Assembly: GCF_000787835.1 (NCBI RefSeq)
Contig: NZ_BBPP01000019.1
Span: 74,804 to 138,803, forward strand
Reading direction: 5' to 3'
Length of the DNA stretch: 64,000 bases
Origin: Streptacidiphilus melanogenes
GTDB taxonomy: Bacteria > Actinomycetota > Actinomycetes > Streptomycetales > Streptomycetaceae
Shown: positions 56,027 through 64,000 of the stretch, piece after piece
How positions within the stretch are numbered: position 1 is the stretch's first letter
Layout: every line of letters begins with the position of its first letter
The notes under the pieces: generated by a model
Database searches by the model: none
What the model saw: the letters and a program-made list of their open reading frames with translations, nothing else
What the model was told of the DNA's origin: nothing
Translations under genes and position numbers: made by a program

Positions 56027-57535
56027 ATGCACGAAGACGCCTGCTACCGGGCGGTGAGCAGCAAGGACGCCCGTCTCGACGGCGTGTTCTACACGGCCGT
56101 GCGGACCACCGGCATCTACTGCCGACCCAGCTGCCCCGCCAGAACCCCCAACCGAGAGAACGTCGATTTCTACCCGACCGCCGCAGCCGCCCAGGCTGCC
56201 GGCTTCCGGGCCTGCCGACGGTGTCGGCCCGACGCCGCACCGGGCTCGCCGGAGTGGAACCTCCGCGCCGACCTCGTCGGGCGTGCGATGCGCCTGATCG
56301 CCGACGGTGTGGTCGACCGCGAGGGCGTGGCCGGGCTCGCCGCACGGCTCGGCTACAGCGAACGCCACCTGACGCGCGAGCTCCACGCCGAACTCGGCGC
56401 AGGCCCGCTTGCGCTGGCCCGCACCCAGCGCGCGCAGACCGCGCGCCTGCTGCTGCAGACCACCGACCTCGGCGCGACCGAGGTCGCGTTCGCGGCCGGC
56501 TTCTCCAGCGTGCGGCAGTTCAACGACACGATCCGTGAGGTGTACGCGATGACGCCGACCGAGCTGCGCGCCCAGCGGGGCCGCCGCAGCGTCGTGCAGG
56601 GCGTCATACCGCTGCGGCTGGCACACCGTCAGCCGTTCGACGCCGCCGCCGTCTTCGACTTCCTGGGGCTGCGTGCGGTGCCGGGCGTCGAGGAGATGGT
56701 GCCGCGCGACGGCGGAGGCGCCCGCACCTACCGGCGCACGCTCGCCCTGCCCGGCGGCCCCGGCGTTGCCGAGGTCGACGAGCCGTCCAAGCCGCAGGGC
56801 TGGCTGGACGCGCGGGTGCGGCTCGGCAACGTCCGCGACCTGACGGCGGCCGTGCAGCGGCTGCGCGCGCTGTTCGACCTCGACGCCGACCCCGACGCCG
56901 TCGCCGAGGTGCTCGGCGCGGACCCGTACCTCGGCGCGCTCGTCGCCAAGCGTCCCGGGCTCCGCTCGCCCGGCCACGTCGACGCCCACGAGCTGGCCGT
57001 ACGTGCGGTGCTCGGTCAGCAGGTCACCGTCGCGGCGGCGCGCACGCTCGCGGGACGCCTGGCCGCGCGCTACGGCGCGCCGCTGCCCGAGCCGAGCGGC
57101 GGTCTGACCCACCTCTTCCCCTCGGCGGCGAGCCTCGCCGAGGCCGACCCCGCCGACCTGGCCATGCCGGCCGCCCGCCAACGCGCCGTCCGCGGCCTCT
57201 GCGCGGCCTTGGCCGACGGCACCGTCCGACTGGATCCGGGCGTCGACCGCGACGAGGCGGGCGCGGCGCTGCTTGCCCTGCCCGGGATCGGCCCGTGGAC
57301 CGTCAGCTACGTCCGGATGCGCGCTCTGGCCGATCCGGATGCCTACCTGCCCACCGACATCGGCGTCCGCCACGGCCTGCGGGCGGCGGGCGCGCCGGTG
57401 GGTCCGGCTGCCGAGCCGGACAGCGACGCGTGGCGGCCGTGGCGCTCGTACGCCGTGCACCACCTCTGGGTCGCCGCGTCCGAGGCCGCCGCCTCGGCGC
57501 GCTCCCACAAGGCCTATGCGAAAGAGAGCAAGTGA
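56027..57535 (+). CDS. Ada-AlkA fusion: methyl-sensing regulator and 3-methyladenine glycosylase
   Basis: The product is 502 residues. The Ada zinc domain comes first with Cys 32, 36, 63 and 66 (GIYCRPSCPA and FRACRRCRPD); Cys 32 is the expected methyl acceptor. An AraC-type helix-turn-helix region (about 75-170) follows, with GLAARLGYSERHLTREL and EVAFAAGFSSVRQFNDTIREVY. The rest (about 185-495) is AlkA-like with the helix-hairpin-helix LLALPGIGPWTVSYVRMRAL and the catalytic Asp in AYLPTDIGVR. One protein thus senses DNA methylation and excises alkylated bases. GGAGG before the ATG supports the start. It overlaps ogt by one base. Confidence 0.94.
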   Translation: MHEDACYRAVSSKDARLDGVFYTAVRTTGIYCRPSCPARTPNRENVDFYPTAAAAQAAGFRACRRCRPDAAPGSPEWNLRADLVGRAMRLIADGVVDREGVAGLAARLGYSERHLTRELHAELGAGPLALARTQRAQTARLLLQTTDLGATEVAFAAGFSSVRQFNDTIREVYAMTPTELRAQRGRRSVVQGVIPLRLAHRQPFDAAAVFDFLGLRAVPGVEEMVPRDGGGARTYRRTLALPGGPGVAEVDEPSKPQGWLDARVRLGNVRDLTAAVQRLRALFDLDADPDAVAEVLGADPYLGALVAKRPGLRSPGHVDAHELAVRAVLGQQVTVAAARTLAGRLAARYGAPLPEPSGGLTHLFPSAASLAEADPADLAMPAARQRAVRGLCAALADGTVRLDPGVDRDEAGAALLALPGIGPWTVSYVRMRALADPDAYLPTDIGVRHGLRAAGAPVGPAAEPDSDAWRPWRSYAVHHLWVAASEAAASARSHKAYAKESK

Positions 57536-58014
57536 TGACCCGTTACACGACGATGGACTCCCCGCTGGGCCGACTGCAACTGACGTCGGACGAGCAGGGA
57601 CGGCTCACCTCCGTCTACGCGCCCGTGCAGAAGGGCCGCACGGTCGAGCCGGACCCGTCCTGGATTCGAGACCCGGACCTCCTCGCTGGCGCGGTCGCCC
57701 AGCTCGACGAGTACTTCGCAGGCGCGCGCAAGGAGTTCGACCTCGCGCTCGCGCCGGCCGGCAGCGAGTTCCGCCACCGGGTCTGGCGCGCACTCGACGA
57801 CGTCCCCTACGGCGCCACCGTCACCTACAAGGAGTTGACACAGGCGGCGGGCCTGCCGCCCACGTCCGTCCGGGCGGTTGCCGGAGCGGTGGGCGCCAAC
57901 CCGCTGCTGATCCTCCGCCCCTGCCACCGCGTGGTCGGCAGCGACGGCTCCCTGACGGGCTTCGCGGCAGGCCTGGAGGCCAAGCAGACGCTGCTCGGCC
58001 TCGAGGGCCGCTGA
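57535..58014 (+). CDS. ogt: Methylated-DNA--protein-cysteine methyltransferase
   Basis: The product is 159 residues. It removes methyl groups from O6-methylguanine by irreversible transfer to Cys 130 in ILRPCHRVVG. The DNA-binding helix VPYGATVTYKELTQAAGLPPTSVRAVAGAVGANP is typical, with the Arg finger present. The ATG shares its first base with the upstream TGA (TGATG), so it is coupled to ada-alkA and the two form an adaptive-response operon. Confidence 0.96.
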   Translation: MTRYTTMDSPLGRLQLTSDEQGRLTSVYAPVQKGRTVEPDPSWIRDPDLLAGAVAQLDEYFAGARKEFDLALAPAGSEFRHRVWRALDDVPYGATVTYKELTQAAGLPPTSVRAVAGAVGANPLLILRPCHRVVGSDGSLTGFAAGLEAKQTLLGLEGR

Positions 58015-58194
58015 CGCTCCCCGCCGCCAGGGCAGCGCCCGCCGGTCTTTTCCCTGCCGTGACGTCTGGCACACGCACTGCCCAGCCTTCGCCGGGAGGT
58101 GCCCCACGACGCCGCGGCCGACCGAGCAGAGGCTCGCGGGCGCGGCACTGGTCGCGGCACCGGGCGCCGGGCAGGGCCTGGGCCCTGTCCGGGT

Positions 58195-58704
58195 CTAGTG
58201 CGCCGGGGCGCTGTCCTCGCCCAGGGCCGCTGCCAGATTCTCCAGCCCCGTCAGGGCGTTGAGCACCGCGGCGCTGTCCTCCGGCGCCAGCGCCGCCAAC
58301 GCGGTGGCGAGGCGGCGCTCGTGGGCCCGCTGCCAGTCGCCCAGTTGGCGGTGGCCCGCGTCGGTGAGCCCGATGCGGGCCGTCCTGCGGTCGCCGGGGT
58401 CGTTCTGGCGGTCGACGAAGCCCGACTCGAGCAGACGGCCCACCAGGCCGCTGACGGTGTTGGGCGCGAGGCGCTGGTGCGCGGCGAGCTCGCCCACGCG
58501 CAGCGGGCCCGCCGCGGCGAGGGTCTGCAGGAGCTCGACCTGCGCCATCGGCAGGGCCTCCCACGGGTAGTCCGTGCGAATGCTGCTGCGCAGCGCGCGG
58601 CGCAGGCGGGTCACCGCATCGGTGAGGCGCTGGACCTGGGCCGTCTCCACGGGCTGCCCGTTCGACGGGGACCCCTGGGCGGCATGATCGACAGGTTCTG
58701 GCAT
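58195..58704 (-). CDS. MarR-family transcriptional regulator
   Basis: The product is 169 residues with a winged helix: LRVGELAAHQRLAPNTVSGLVGRLLESGFVDRQNDPGDRRTARIGLTDAG (about 68-117) holds the recognition helix and the wing. Long N- and C-terminal helices for dimerisation flank it. The ligand and target are unknown. TAGGCT ends six bases before the ATG (58711-58716 on the plus strand), so the mRNA is probably leaderless. It converges on ogt and lies nine bases after a LuxR-like gene on the same strand. Confidence 0.92.
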   Translation of the reverse strand: MPEPVDHAAQGSPSNGQPVETAQVQRLTDAVTRLRRALRSSIRTDYPWEALPMAQVELLQTLAAAGPLRVGELAAHQRLAPNTVSGLVGRLLESGFVDRQNDPGDRRTARIGLTDAGHRQLGDWQRAHERRLATALAALAPEDSAAVLNALTGLENLAAALGEDSAPAH

Positions 58705-58713
58705 GGGCGAAGC

Positions 58714-59718
58714 CTAACGGGCGACCCAACCCCGCTCGTACGCGTGCCAGCCCAACTGCAGGCGCGTGCTGACGCCGGTCAGCGTCATCAGGCGCTGGAC
58801 GCGCCGTTGGACGGTGCGCAGTCCCAGGTCGAGCTGCTTGGCGACGCTCGCGTCGGTGAGGCCGGTGAGCAGCAACGAGACGATCTGGAGATCGACGGGG
58901 TCCGGCTGGTCCGCGTCCACCTCCACGCCGCCGGCCGTCTCCGCGCTGAACCGCACCGGGGACGCCGTCTGCCAGCACTGCTCGAACAGCCCGATCAGCG
59001 CTTCCAGCAGGCCCGGTGCCCGCACCAGCAGGGCGGAGGGCTCGCCCGGCGTGCCGAGGGCGAGCAGCGGGAGCATCGCGAGTCTGTGGTCCGAGATCAC
59101 CAGCTTGGTCGGCACCCGCTCGGCCACACGGACCTGCTGGCCGCGTCCCAGGGCCAGGGTGAGCGCGTCCATCATCGACGCGTCGGCGAGACGGTCGCGC
59201 GCGAGCACCGTCCGGTGCACGACGCCGCGGGCGACGACGATGTCCTCGGCGCCGTTCTCCTCCGGTCCCACCGCGACCGGTGCGTCGGTGACCAGCGCCA
59301 GCAGCTCGCTCTCGGTGCCGAGCTGGATCTGCTCGAACCGGTGCCGCAGCGCGGAGACCCCGGATACCACCTCGACCAGGTCGGCCGCGCCCGAGGCGGC
59401 CGCGCCGGTGCGGCGGTACTCGTCCGCCAGCAGCTCGACGACGCGCTCGGCCTCGTGCAGTTCGTGTCGCCGCTGCGACAGCGCGGGGGCCAGCGCGACC
59501 CCCGGGGGCGCCGCCACGTAGTGGTCGGGCAGCGAGGCGGACGCGGCGGCGAGCCCGGCCGCCTCCAACTGCGTCAGGGCCTGCTGGACCGGGTAGGGGT
59601 GGAGCGCGAGTCGCTCACCGAGAGCCTCGGGCGTCGCGGCGCCGGCGGACAGCAGCGCGCGGTAGACCGACTCGGCCCGTTCGTCGAGGCCGACGAATTC
59701 CAGCACCCTGCGTTCCAC
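58714..59718 (-). CDS. LuxR/TrmB-like transcriptional regulator
   Basis: The product is 334 residues. The N-terminal part (about 1-70) is a TrmB-like winged helix (FVGLDERAESVYRALLSAGAATPEALGERL). The middle (about 85-240) is a sensor region with phospholipase-D-like segments (VEVVSGVSALRHRFEQIQLGTESELLALVT). The C-terminal LuxR-type helix-turn-helix reads LLLTGLTDASVAKQLDLGLRTVQRRVQRLM. Regulators of this layout are common in streptomycetes next to secondary metabolism or unknown genes. The GTG start is the one that keeps the N-terminal domain. Confidence 0.85.
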   Translation of the reverse strand: MERRVLEFVGLDERAESVYRALLSAGAATPEALGERLALHPYPVQQALTQLEAAGLAAASASLPDHYVAAPPGVALAPALSQRRHELHEAERVVELLADEYRRTGAAASGAADLVEVVSGVSALRHRFEQIQLGTESELLALVTDAPVAVGPEENGAEDIVVARGVVHRTVLARDRLADASMMDALTLALGRGQQVRVAERVPTKLVISDHRLAMLPLLALGTPGEPSALLVRAPGLLEALIGLFEQCWQTASPVRFSAETAGGVEVDADQPDPVDLQIVSLLLTGLTDASVAKQLDLGLRTVQRRVQRLMTLTGVSTRLQLGWHAYERGWVAR

Positions 59719-59830
59719 CTCCTCCGCGCTCCTGCACGCCCTGTCGCGCGACGCGCGTGTCTGCAGCGATCATCATGCCTCGACCTGCCGGTCGGCCGGT
59801 AGCCGGAGAGCGGAACGCCGTTCGACCATT

Positions 59831-59861
59831 GTCCGGAATCCGTCGTTCGCTTGCTCCGGAC
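59831..59861. promoter_or_regulatory. Inverted repeat in the divergent LuxR/PP2C region
   Basis: GTCCGGA and TCCGGAC arms are separated by 17 bases, centred between two divergent genes. It is a candidate operator for the LuxR-like regulator. Confidence 0.35.
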
Positions 59862-59950
59862 AGGTTCTGATTCGCCGGTTCCTGGCTTGGCGGAGCCGTC
59901 GCGCGTGGAGAATGGCGTCGATCCCGGAGCCGGACGGAGGCGTCAGCACC

Positions 59951-61459
59951 ATGAGCGACCCACGTGACCACGGCGTGCCGAGGCCCACGGCCCAGGCGGA
60001 GGACGCCTGGTGGGACGCCGTGTACGACCCGGCGGACCGGGAGGCGACGCACCGCCCCAGCACGGGCACGGTCGACGACTGGTTCGCCTCCGCCCTCGGC
60101 GCGATCGGCGCGGACGAGGCGACAGAAGCCGTCACCCCGCAGCCGCGCACACCGGTGGACGACGAGGATCTGCCACCGACCCCGGACACCCCGCGCGTCC
60201 CGGACACCCCGCGCGTCCCGGACGCGCCGAAGGTCCCGGACACCCCTGAGGTTCCGGGTATCCCGCCGATGCCCGAGGTTCCACCCGTTCCGGTGGTTCC
60301 GCCGCCGCCCCCGCTCCCGGACCCGCGCGTGATCGCGCCGCGCTCGGAGCCGCAGCCCGTGCGGGCGTCGGAACCCGACCTGGACCTGGATCCGGAGTGG
60401 GACCGGGGCCGGGAGGTGCTGGACCCGTCGGTAGGCGCGCAGGCCGAGGCGGTGCCGCCCGCCGCCGACCCTCGCCCGGATCTGCGTGCGGATCCGCGCG
60501 TTCCGACGCCGCCCGCGCAGGAGCCCGCTTCCGAGCCCGCTTCCGAGGCGCCCCCGGAGGCCGGGCCGTCGGCCGCCGGCGGCCGTCGGGTGGGACCGCC
60601 GCCGCACGTGCCTACCCCGACGCTGCCCGACGGGGCCGCGCTGCGCTGGGGTCGAAGTCGGCCGGCGGCGGGGTCGCCGCTGCCGGAGCCTGACGCGCTG
60701 CCGGAAGCCGACCCGGACGATCTCGGCAGCCTCGTGTCCGACACGGTGCTGGAGCTGGCGCGGCACGGGAGCATGACGCTGCGGGCCGCGAGCGCCCGGG
60801 GCGAGGAGGCGCGGGCGCTGGGAGCGCCGCGCGCGGACCGGATGATCGTCGTGAGGTTCGGCGACGGCGCCGACGGACTGCTGGTGACGGCCGTTGGCGC
60901 GGGCCCCGGAGCGGAGGAGGCGGTCCGACTGCTGGTCGCGTCCGTGGGCCGCAGCCGGACGGGACTGCTGGCGGACCTGCGGCAGGGCGCGCAGGAGCAG
61001 CTCCGCTTCGGGTTGCAGCGGCTCACCGCGCGCGCTGCGCGCGGGCTCGGTCCGGACGGTGCGATCCACGCGGTGCTGGCGCCGCTCGACCCGACCAACC
61101 GTCTTCGGGCGGGCTTCGGCACGGGTCCCGGCGCGCTGCTCCTGCTTGGCGACGACGCCTGGTACGACGCCTACGCCGGGCGCCGCCTCGCCGCAGAGCC
61201 CGACGGCGAGGACGCGGCAGCGCAGCAGCCGGGACGCTTCCGGTTCCGCGCGGTCGTGCCCGAGCCCGGCGATGTGCTGCTGCTGTGCACGGAGGGACTG
61301 GCGACACCGCTGCGCGCCGAGCCCGGGATCGCCGCGCTGCTGGCGGAGCACTGGTCGCATCCCCACCCGCCCACGGGCGTGGACTTCCTGCGGCAGATCC
61401 AGGCGCGGGCGTCCGGCCACTCGGGGGACCGGACGGCCGCGGCCATCTGGGAGGACTGA
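59951..61459 (+). CDS. PP2C-like phosphatase-domain protein with a disordered N-terminus
   Basis: The product is about 502 residues from MSDPRDHGVPRPTAQ, with GGAGG ten bases before the start; an ATG 13 codons upstream is open. Residues 75-240 are Pro/Asp/Glu-rich low complexity with in-frame repeats (VPDTPR units). The C-terminal 230 residues resemble the PP2C-like domain of streptomycete proteins, with RADRMIVVRFGDGADGLLVTAVGAG, LLLLGDDAWYDAYAG and GDVLLLCTEGLATPLRAEPG. The metal-binding aspartates of active PP2C are only partly visible, so activity is uncertain. It converges on a DUF4328 gene after ten bases. Confidence 0.8.
   Translation: MSDPRDHGVPRPTAQAEDAWWDAVYDPADREATHRPSTGTVDDWFASALGAIGADEATEAVTPQPRTPVDDEDLPPTPDTPRVPDTPRVPDAPKVPDTPEVPGIPPMPEVPPVPVVPPPPPLPDPRVIAPRSEPQPVRASEPDLDLDPEWDRGREVLDPSVGAQAEAVPPAADPRPDLRADPRVPTPPAQEPASEPASEAPPEAGPSAAGGRRVGPPPHVPTPTLPDGAALRWGRSRPAAGSPLPEPDALPEADPDDLGSLVSDTVLELARHGSMTLRAASARGEEARALGAPRADRMIVVRFGDGADGLLVTAVGAGPGAEEAVRLLVASVGRSRTGLLADLRQGAQEQLRFGLQRLTARAARGLGPDGAIHAVLAPLDPTNRLRAGFGTGPGALLLLGDDAWYDAYAGRRLAAEPDGEDAAAQQPGRFRFRAVVPEPGDVLLLCTEGLATPLRAEPGIAALLAEHWSHPHPPTGVDFLRQIQARASGHSGDRTAAAIWED
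60179..60250 (+). repeat. Four tandem 18-base coding repeats
   Basis: Units related to GTCCCGGACACCCCGCGC encode VPDTPR, VPDTPR, VPDAPK and VPDTPE in the linker of the PP2C-like protein. The period keeps the frame, so copy number can vary without breaking the gene. Confidence 0.85.
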
Positions 61460-61469
61460 GGCGCGCCGG

Positions 61470-62888
61470 TCAGTCGTCGTGCGGCTCGGGCTTCGGTTGC
61501 TCGGCGAACCCGCCGAGCTCACCGGCGTCGCCGGCAGCCGGCATGGTGATCTCGGACGTGGCGGTCTCAGGCGTCGTGGTCTCGGGGTCCTGCGGGGTGG
61601 CGGCGACCGCCGTGAGCAGGACGGTGGGCCGGTCCTTCGACACCTGGCGCGGCAGGACGGCGGTGGGCACGTCGCCCGGCAGGGCATCGGTCGGCGCGGC
61701 ATCGGTCGGGACAGCGTCGGTCGGCGTGGCGTCCGTCGGAACGGCGTCCTCGGGCGCGGCCTCGGCGACGGGCAGCGGCTCGGTGGCGGGTGCGACAACC
61801 GGCGGGGTGACGGGCGGGGCGAGAGGCTCGGCAGGGGGCTGGGCCGCCGGTGCGGCCGTCGGCTCGGCCAGGGTCGGCGGAAGGGCGTCCTGCCGCGGGG
61901 GAGCGGCCTGCTGCGGCACGCTCGGCGTGTACCCGGACTGCGGGGCGGCCTGCGGGTGCGACGGCGCGTAGGGGGTGCCCATGGCGGGGCCGTACGGCCC
62001 GGCCTGGCCCGGGAGCGGCGCGGCGACGCCGAACGGCGCGGCGGGCGCGGGCTCGGCGTAGGCCGCGTACGGGGCGTTGGCGATGACGGGAGACGCGTAG
62101 GGGTGGCCGACGCCGGGGCCCTGGAGGATGCGGATCTGCTGCATCTGCGTCAGCTTGCGGATCATCACGATGCCCAGGACCGCCGAGGCCACGCGGCACA
62201 GGTCGGCGACGCCGCTCATGCTGTACGAGCCCACCAGGTCCCCCCAGGAGACCAGGTCGCCGCGGGTCGTGTTGACCGGCGTCGCCAGCAGCAGCTGGCC
62301 GACGCAGAAGCTGAGCCACCACCAGGTCACCAGGTACGTGCGCGGAGTGCGCAGGACCGGCTGCGACTGGAGGGGGATCGACGCGCGCCACACGCCGCCC
62401 GCGACGATGCGGGGGAGAACGAACCAGCCGAGCGGGATGAACCAGCCGCCGATCGCCCAGCCGGGGCTGAGCGCCTGGCGGCCGGGGGCGAGGATCGCGG
62501 CCAGGTTCGCGGACTTGTAGAACCAGACGATGAAGACGATGCCGGTCGCGAGCCCCAGCAGCAGGCTGAAGAAGACGAGGATTCCCGCGACGCCGCCGGC
62601 TGCGGTGACGGCGTCCGTGTCCACGTTCGCGGGCCCGGCGTCGTATGCGGCCTTGGCGACCGTGAACGCCCAGATGTTCAGGCCGAAGGAGATCAGGGCC
62701 GCCAGGCCGGCGACGGCGATGAGGATCTGCGCGGCGAGACCGACGCCGGCCGGTGCGGTCGGCGAGATGAGCGTCGGCCGCGGGTAGTACGCGGCGTAGG
62801 GCTGGACCGGCGGAGCCGCCGAGAAGCCGCAGTGGGGGCAGCGGCCGTACGCGTCGAGCGCGGCGGCCGAACAGGACGGGCAGAGCAC
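61470..62888 (-). CDS. DUF4328 membrane protein with zinc ribbon and Pro-rich tail
   Basis: The product is 472 residues. The GTG start follows AAGGGGAT and gives a zinc ribbon at the N-terminus (CPSCSAAALDAYGRCPHCGF). Five or so helices (about 45-250) carry the DUF4328 blocks FIVWFYKSANLAAIL, GWAIGGWFIPLGWFVLPRIVAGGVWRAS and WWWLSFCVGQLLL. The C-terminal 220 residues are Pro/Ala/Thr-rich with PTDAx repeats. The function is unknown. DUF4328 and the PP2C-like gene are often close in streptomycetes. Here they face each other with almost no spacer. Confidence 0.85.
   Translation of the reverse strand: MLCPSCSAAALDAYGRCPHCGFSAAPPVQPYAAYYPRPTLISPTAPAGVGLAAQILIAVAGLAALISFGLNIWAFTVAKAAYDAGPANVDTDAVTAAGGVAGILVFFSLLLGLATGIVFIVWFYKSANLAAILAPGRQALSPGWAIGGWFIPLGWFVLPRIVAGGVWRASIPLQSQPVLRTPRTYLVTWWWLSFCVGQLLLATPVNTTRGDLVSWGDLVGSYSMSGVADLCRVASAVLGIVMIRKLTQMQQIRILQGPGVGHPYASPVIANAPYAAYAEPAPAAPFGVAAPLPGQAGPYGPAMGTPYAPSHPQAAPQSGYTPSVPQQAAPPRQDALPPTLAEPTAAPAAQPPAEPLAPPVTPPVVAPATEPLPVAEAAPEDAVPTDATPTDAVPTDAAPTDALPGDVPTAVLPRQVSKDRPTVLLTAVAATPQDPETTTPETATSEITMPAAGDAGELGGFAEQPKPEPHDD
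61684..61743 (-). repeat. Four tandem 15-base coding repeats
   Basis: Four 15-base units encode PTDAx pentapeptides in the disordered tail of the DUF4328 protein. The phase is preserved. Confidence 0.85.
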
Positions 62889-63078
62889 GGGAGATCCCCT
62901 TGGCTGGTTCCGCGCTCCTCGCCGCGCGGCTGGCGGCCGATGGTATGCGATGCGGCGAACCCTCGTCCATGCGTTCTGCCACAGGCTTCGTGCACGGACG
63001 GTGCAGCTCAGGGCATCCCGGGGCAACAGGGCGGCCGCCGGGTGCGATCGGCCCGGACAGTCGCTGCCGCGGCGCGGT

Positions 63079-63678
63079 TCAGCGGGCGAGGAGGGCCTCG
63101 CGGAGGTAGTCCTCGACGTGCCCGAGCGCGGCCTCCGGGCTGGCCCCGGGCAGGCCGACCACGATCGGCGTGCCGAAGCCGTCCAGGAGTGCGCCGAGGC
63201 GCACCGCGAAGCGCGGGGGATCGACCTCGCGGAACTCTCCCGCGCGGACGCCCTCGTGCAGCAGGGCGACGAGGTCCTCGCGCCACACCGCCTCGATCTC
63301 GACCTGCCCCGCCCGGATCTCCGCGCTGGCCTGCGAGCGCCCCCACACCTCCACCCAGAGGGTCCAGCGGGGATCGCCGGGCCCGGTGGGCAGGTACAGC
63401 GCGGTGAAGGCGCGCAGCCGCTCGGTGGCCGGGGCGTCGTCGGCGAGCAGCTCGCGGCGACGTTCGCCGAGCTGGGACTCGCTCCAGCGCAGGGTCTCCA
63501 GCAGCAGCTGGTCCTTGCTGCCGAAGTAGTACAGCAGGTGGCCGCCGCTCATCCCGAGCTCCTTGCCCAGGGCGGCCATCGTCACCCCGGCCAGGCCCTG
63601 CCGGGCGATGGCGGCCATGGCCGTGGCGAAGACCTCCTCGCGTGGCCTGGCCGGCCGACGCGCGGACGCTCGGACCAC
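63079..63678 (-). CDS. TetR-family transcriptional regulator
   Basis: The product is 199 residues. The helix-turn-helix is MAALGKELGMSGGHLLYYFGSKDQLLLETL (about 34-63). The C-terminal domain (WTLWVEVWGRSQASAEIRAGQVEIEAVWREDL) is the TetR_C_6-like BetI/KstR2-type ligand domain. The GTG start is chosen. It stands alone between the DUF4328 gene and the truncated gene at the edge, so no target is obvious. A TTGAAC -35-like box (63752-63757, minus strand) lies about 75 bases upstream. Confidence 0.9.
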   Translation of the reverse strand: MVRASARRPARPREEVFATAMAAIARQGLAGVTMAALGKELGMSGGHLLYYFGSKDQLLLETLRWSESQLGERRRELLADDAPATERLRAFTALYLPTGPGDPRWTLWVEVWGRSQASAEIRAGQVEIEAVWREDLVALLHEGVRAGEFREVDPPRFAVRLGALLDGFGTPIVVGLPGASPEAALGHVEDYLREALLAR

Positions 63679-63802
63679 TCCCGCTCAGCCCCTCTCGGTT
63701 CCTGTTGCCGTTCCGGCGGCACAGCCTCGCATGCTTCGTAGGCTTCGAATGCTGTTCAAACCGCCGGGGACCAGTAAAGCACCAGGAGCGGGCCCAGGCC
63801 GG

Positions 63803-64000
63803 TCAGGCGACCTGCCGTCCGGTCACGTAGCCGAGCAGCGGCACGGTGGGGGTGACCCGGACGACGTCGACGGAGCCGTCCGTCGGCAGCGTCAGGACGA
63901 TCTTGCCGCCCGCGAGCGTCACCGGGTACCGGGTCGCCGCCGACCACCCCTTGGCGGTCCGCATGGAGACCGCGACCGTCCCGTCCGCGCCCTGGGCGGC
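63803..64000 (-). CDS. C-terminal fragment of a gene running off the right edge
   Basis: Only the last 65 codons are in the window. They read DGTVAVSMRTAKGWSAATRY, then PVTLAGGKIVLTLPTDGSVD and VVRVTPTVPLLGYVTGRQVA before TGA. The alternating hydrophobic pattern suggests a C-terminal beta-sandwich like those closing secreted carbohydrate-active enzymes, but this is inference. The frame is open to the window edge. Confidence 0.65.
   Translation of the reverse strand, partial: AAQGADGTVAVSMRTAKGWSAATRYPVTLAGGKIVLTLPTDGSVDVVRVTPTVPLLGYVTGRQVA

Noticed and set aside
60179-61743. Tandem repeats considered as CRISPR-like
   Set aside because: Units are 15-18 bases, directly adjacent without spacers and in frame with coding sequence. 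No cas gene is present.

Overview
The window is a very GC-rich actinobacterial chromosome segment whose gene content and order fit a Streptomycetaceae member (Streptomyces, Kitasatospora or Streptacidiphilus). The evidence is GTG/TTG starts, GTGA and ATGA stop-start overlaps, leaderless genes with TAnnnT -10 boxes, a SAV2148-type HEPN protein, an Ada-AlkA fusion, and the sulfate assimilation order sir-zinc ribbon-cysH-cysC-cysD-cysN. No insertion sequence, phage, integrase or CRISPR array was seen. It reads as core chromosome with a few accessory genes.

Region 1 (1-25.7 kb) holds central metabolism and informational genes. It starts with the end of gltD, a lipoprotein and a secreted phosphoesterase. 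The iron-uptake pair efeO-efeB follows, without the permease efeU. Next come pyruvate kinase, an APC amino acid permease, tRNA-Leu(CAA), the ANTAR response regulator pdtaR and a five-gene branched-chain amino acid ABC operon (livK-livH-livM-livG-livF, minus strand). A thioesterase, polA, a decayed ABC-ATPase fragment, a DUF3068 protein, a methyltransferase and rpsA complete the block.

Region 2 (25.8-42.6 kb) begins with an MMPL exporter behind two stacked inverted repeats and coaE. The trehalose/glycogen set treY-treZ and glgX follows, then the HEPN protein and a DEDDh exonuclease. A lipid-type module comes next: a ketoacyl synthase III diverges from a TetR regulator across an operator-like site, and a second MMPL exporter is preceded by a perfect palindrome. 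A GNAT acetyltransferase closes the region.

Region 3 (42.8-52.6 kb) is one minus-strand sulfur programme. A short leader peptide of the RLHVDLGR...C type precedes sulfite reductase, a zinc-ribbon protein, APS/PAPS reductase, APS kinase and both ATP sulfurylase subunits. These are followed by the sulfonate importer ssuA-ssuB-ssuC and a sirohydrochlorin chelatase that would supply siroheme to sulfite reductase.

Region 4 (52.7-64 kb) holds a leaderless YihY membrane protein, rsgA with an overlapping 32-codon upstream reading frame, a rhodanese, and the alkylation repair pair ada-alkA/ogt. MarR and LuxR-like regulators, a PP2C-like protein, a DUF4328 protein, a TetR regulator and a truncated gene at the right edge complete the window.

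The points most worth a second look are the sulfur leader peptide, a 17-bp element shared upstream of two amino acid transporter genes, the rsgA upstream frame, the operator-like palindromes of the two MMPL genes, and the unusual CX4C spacing in CysH.
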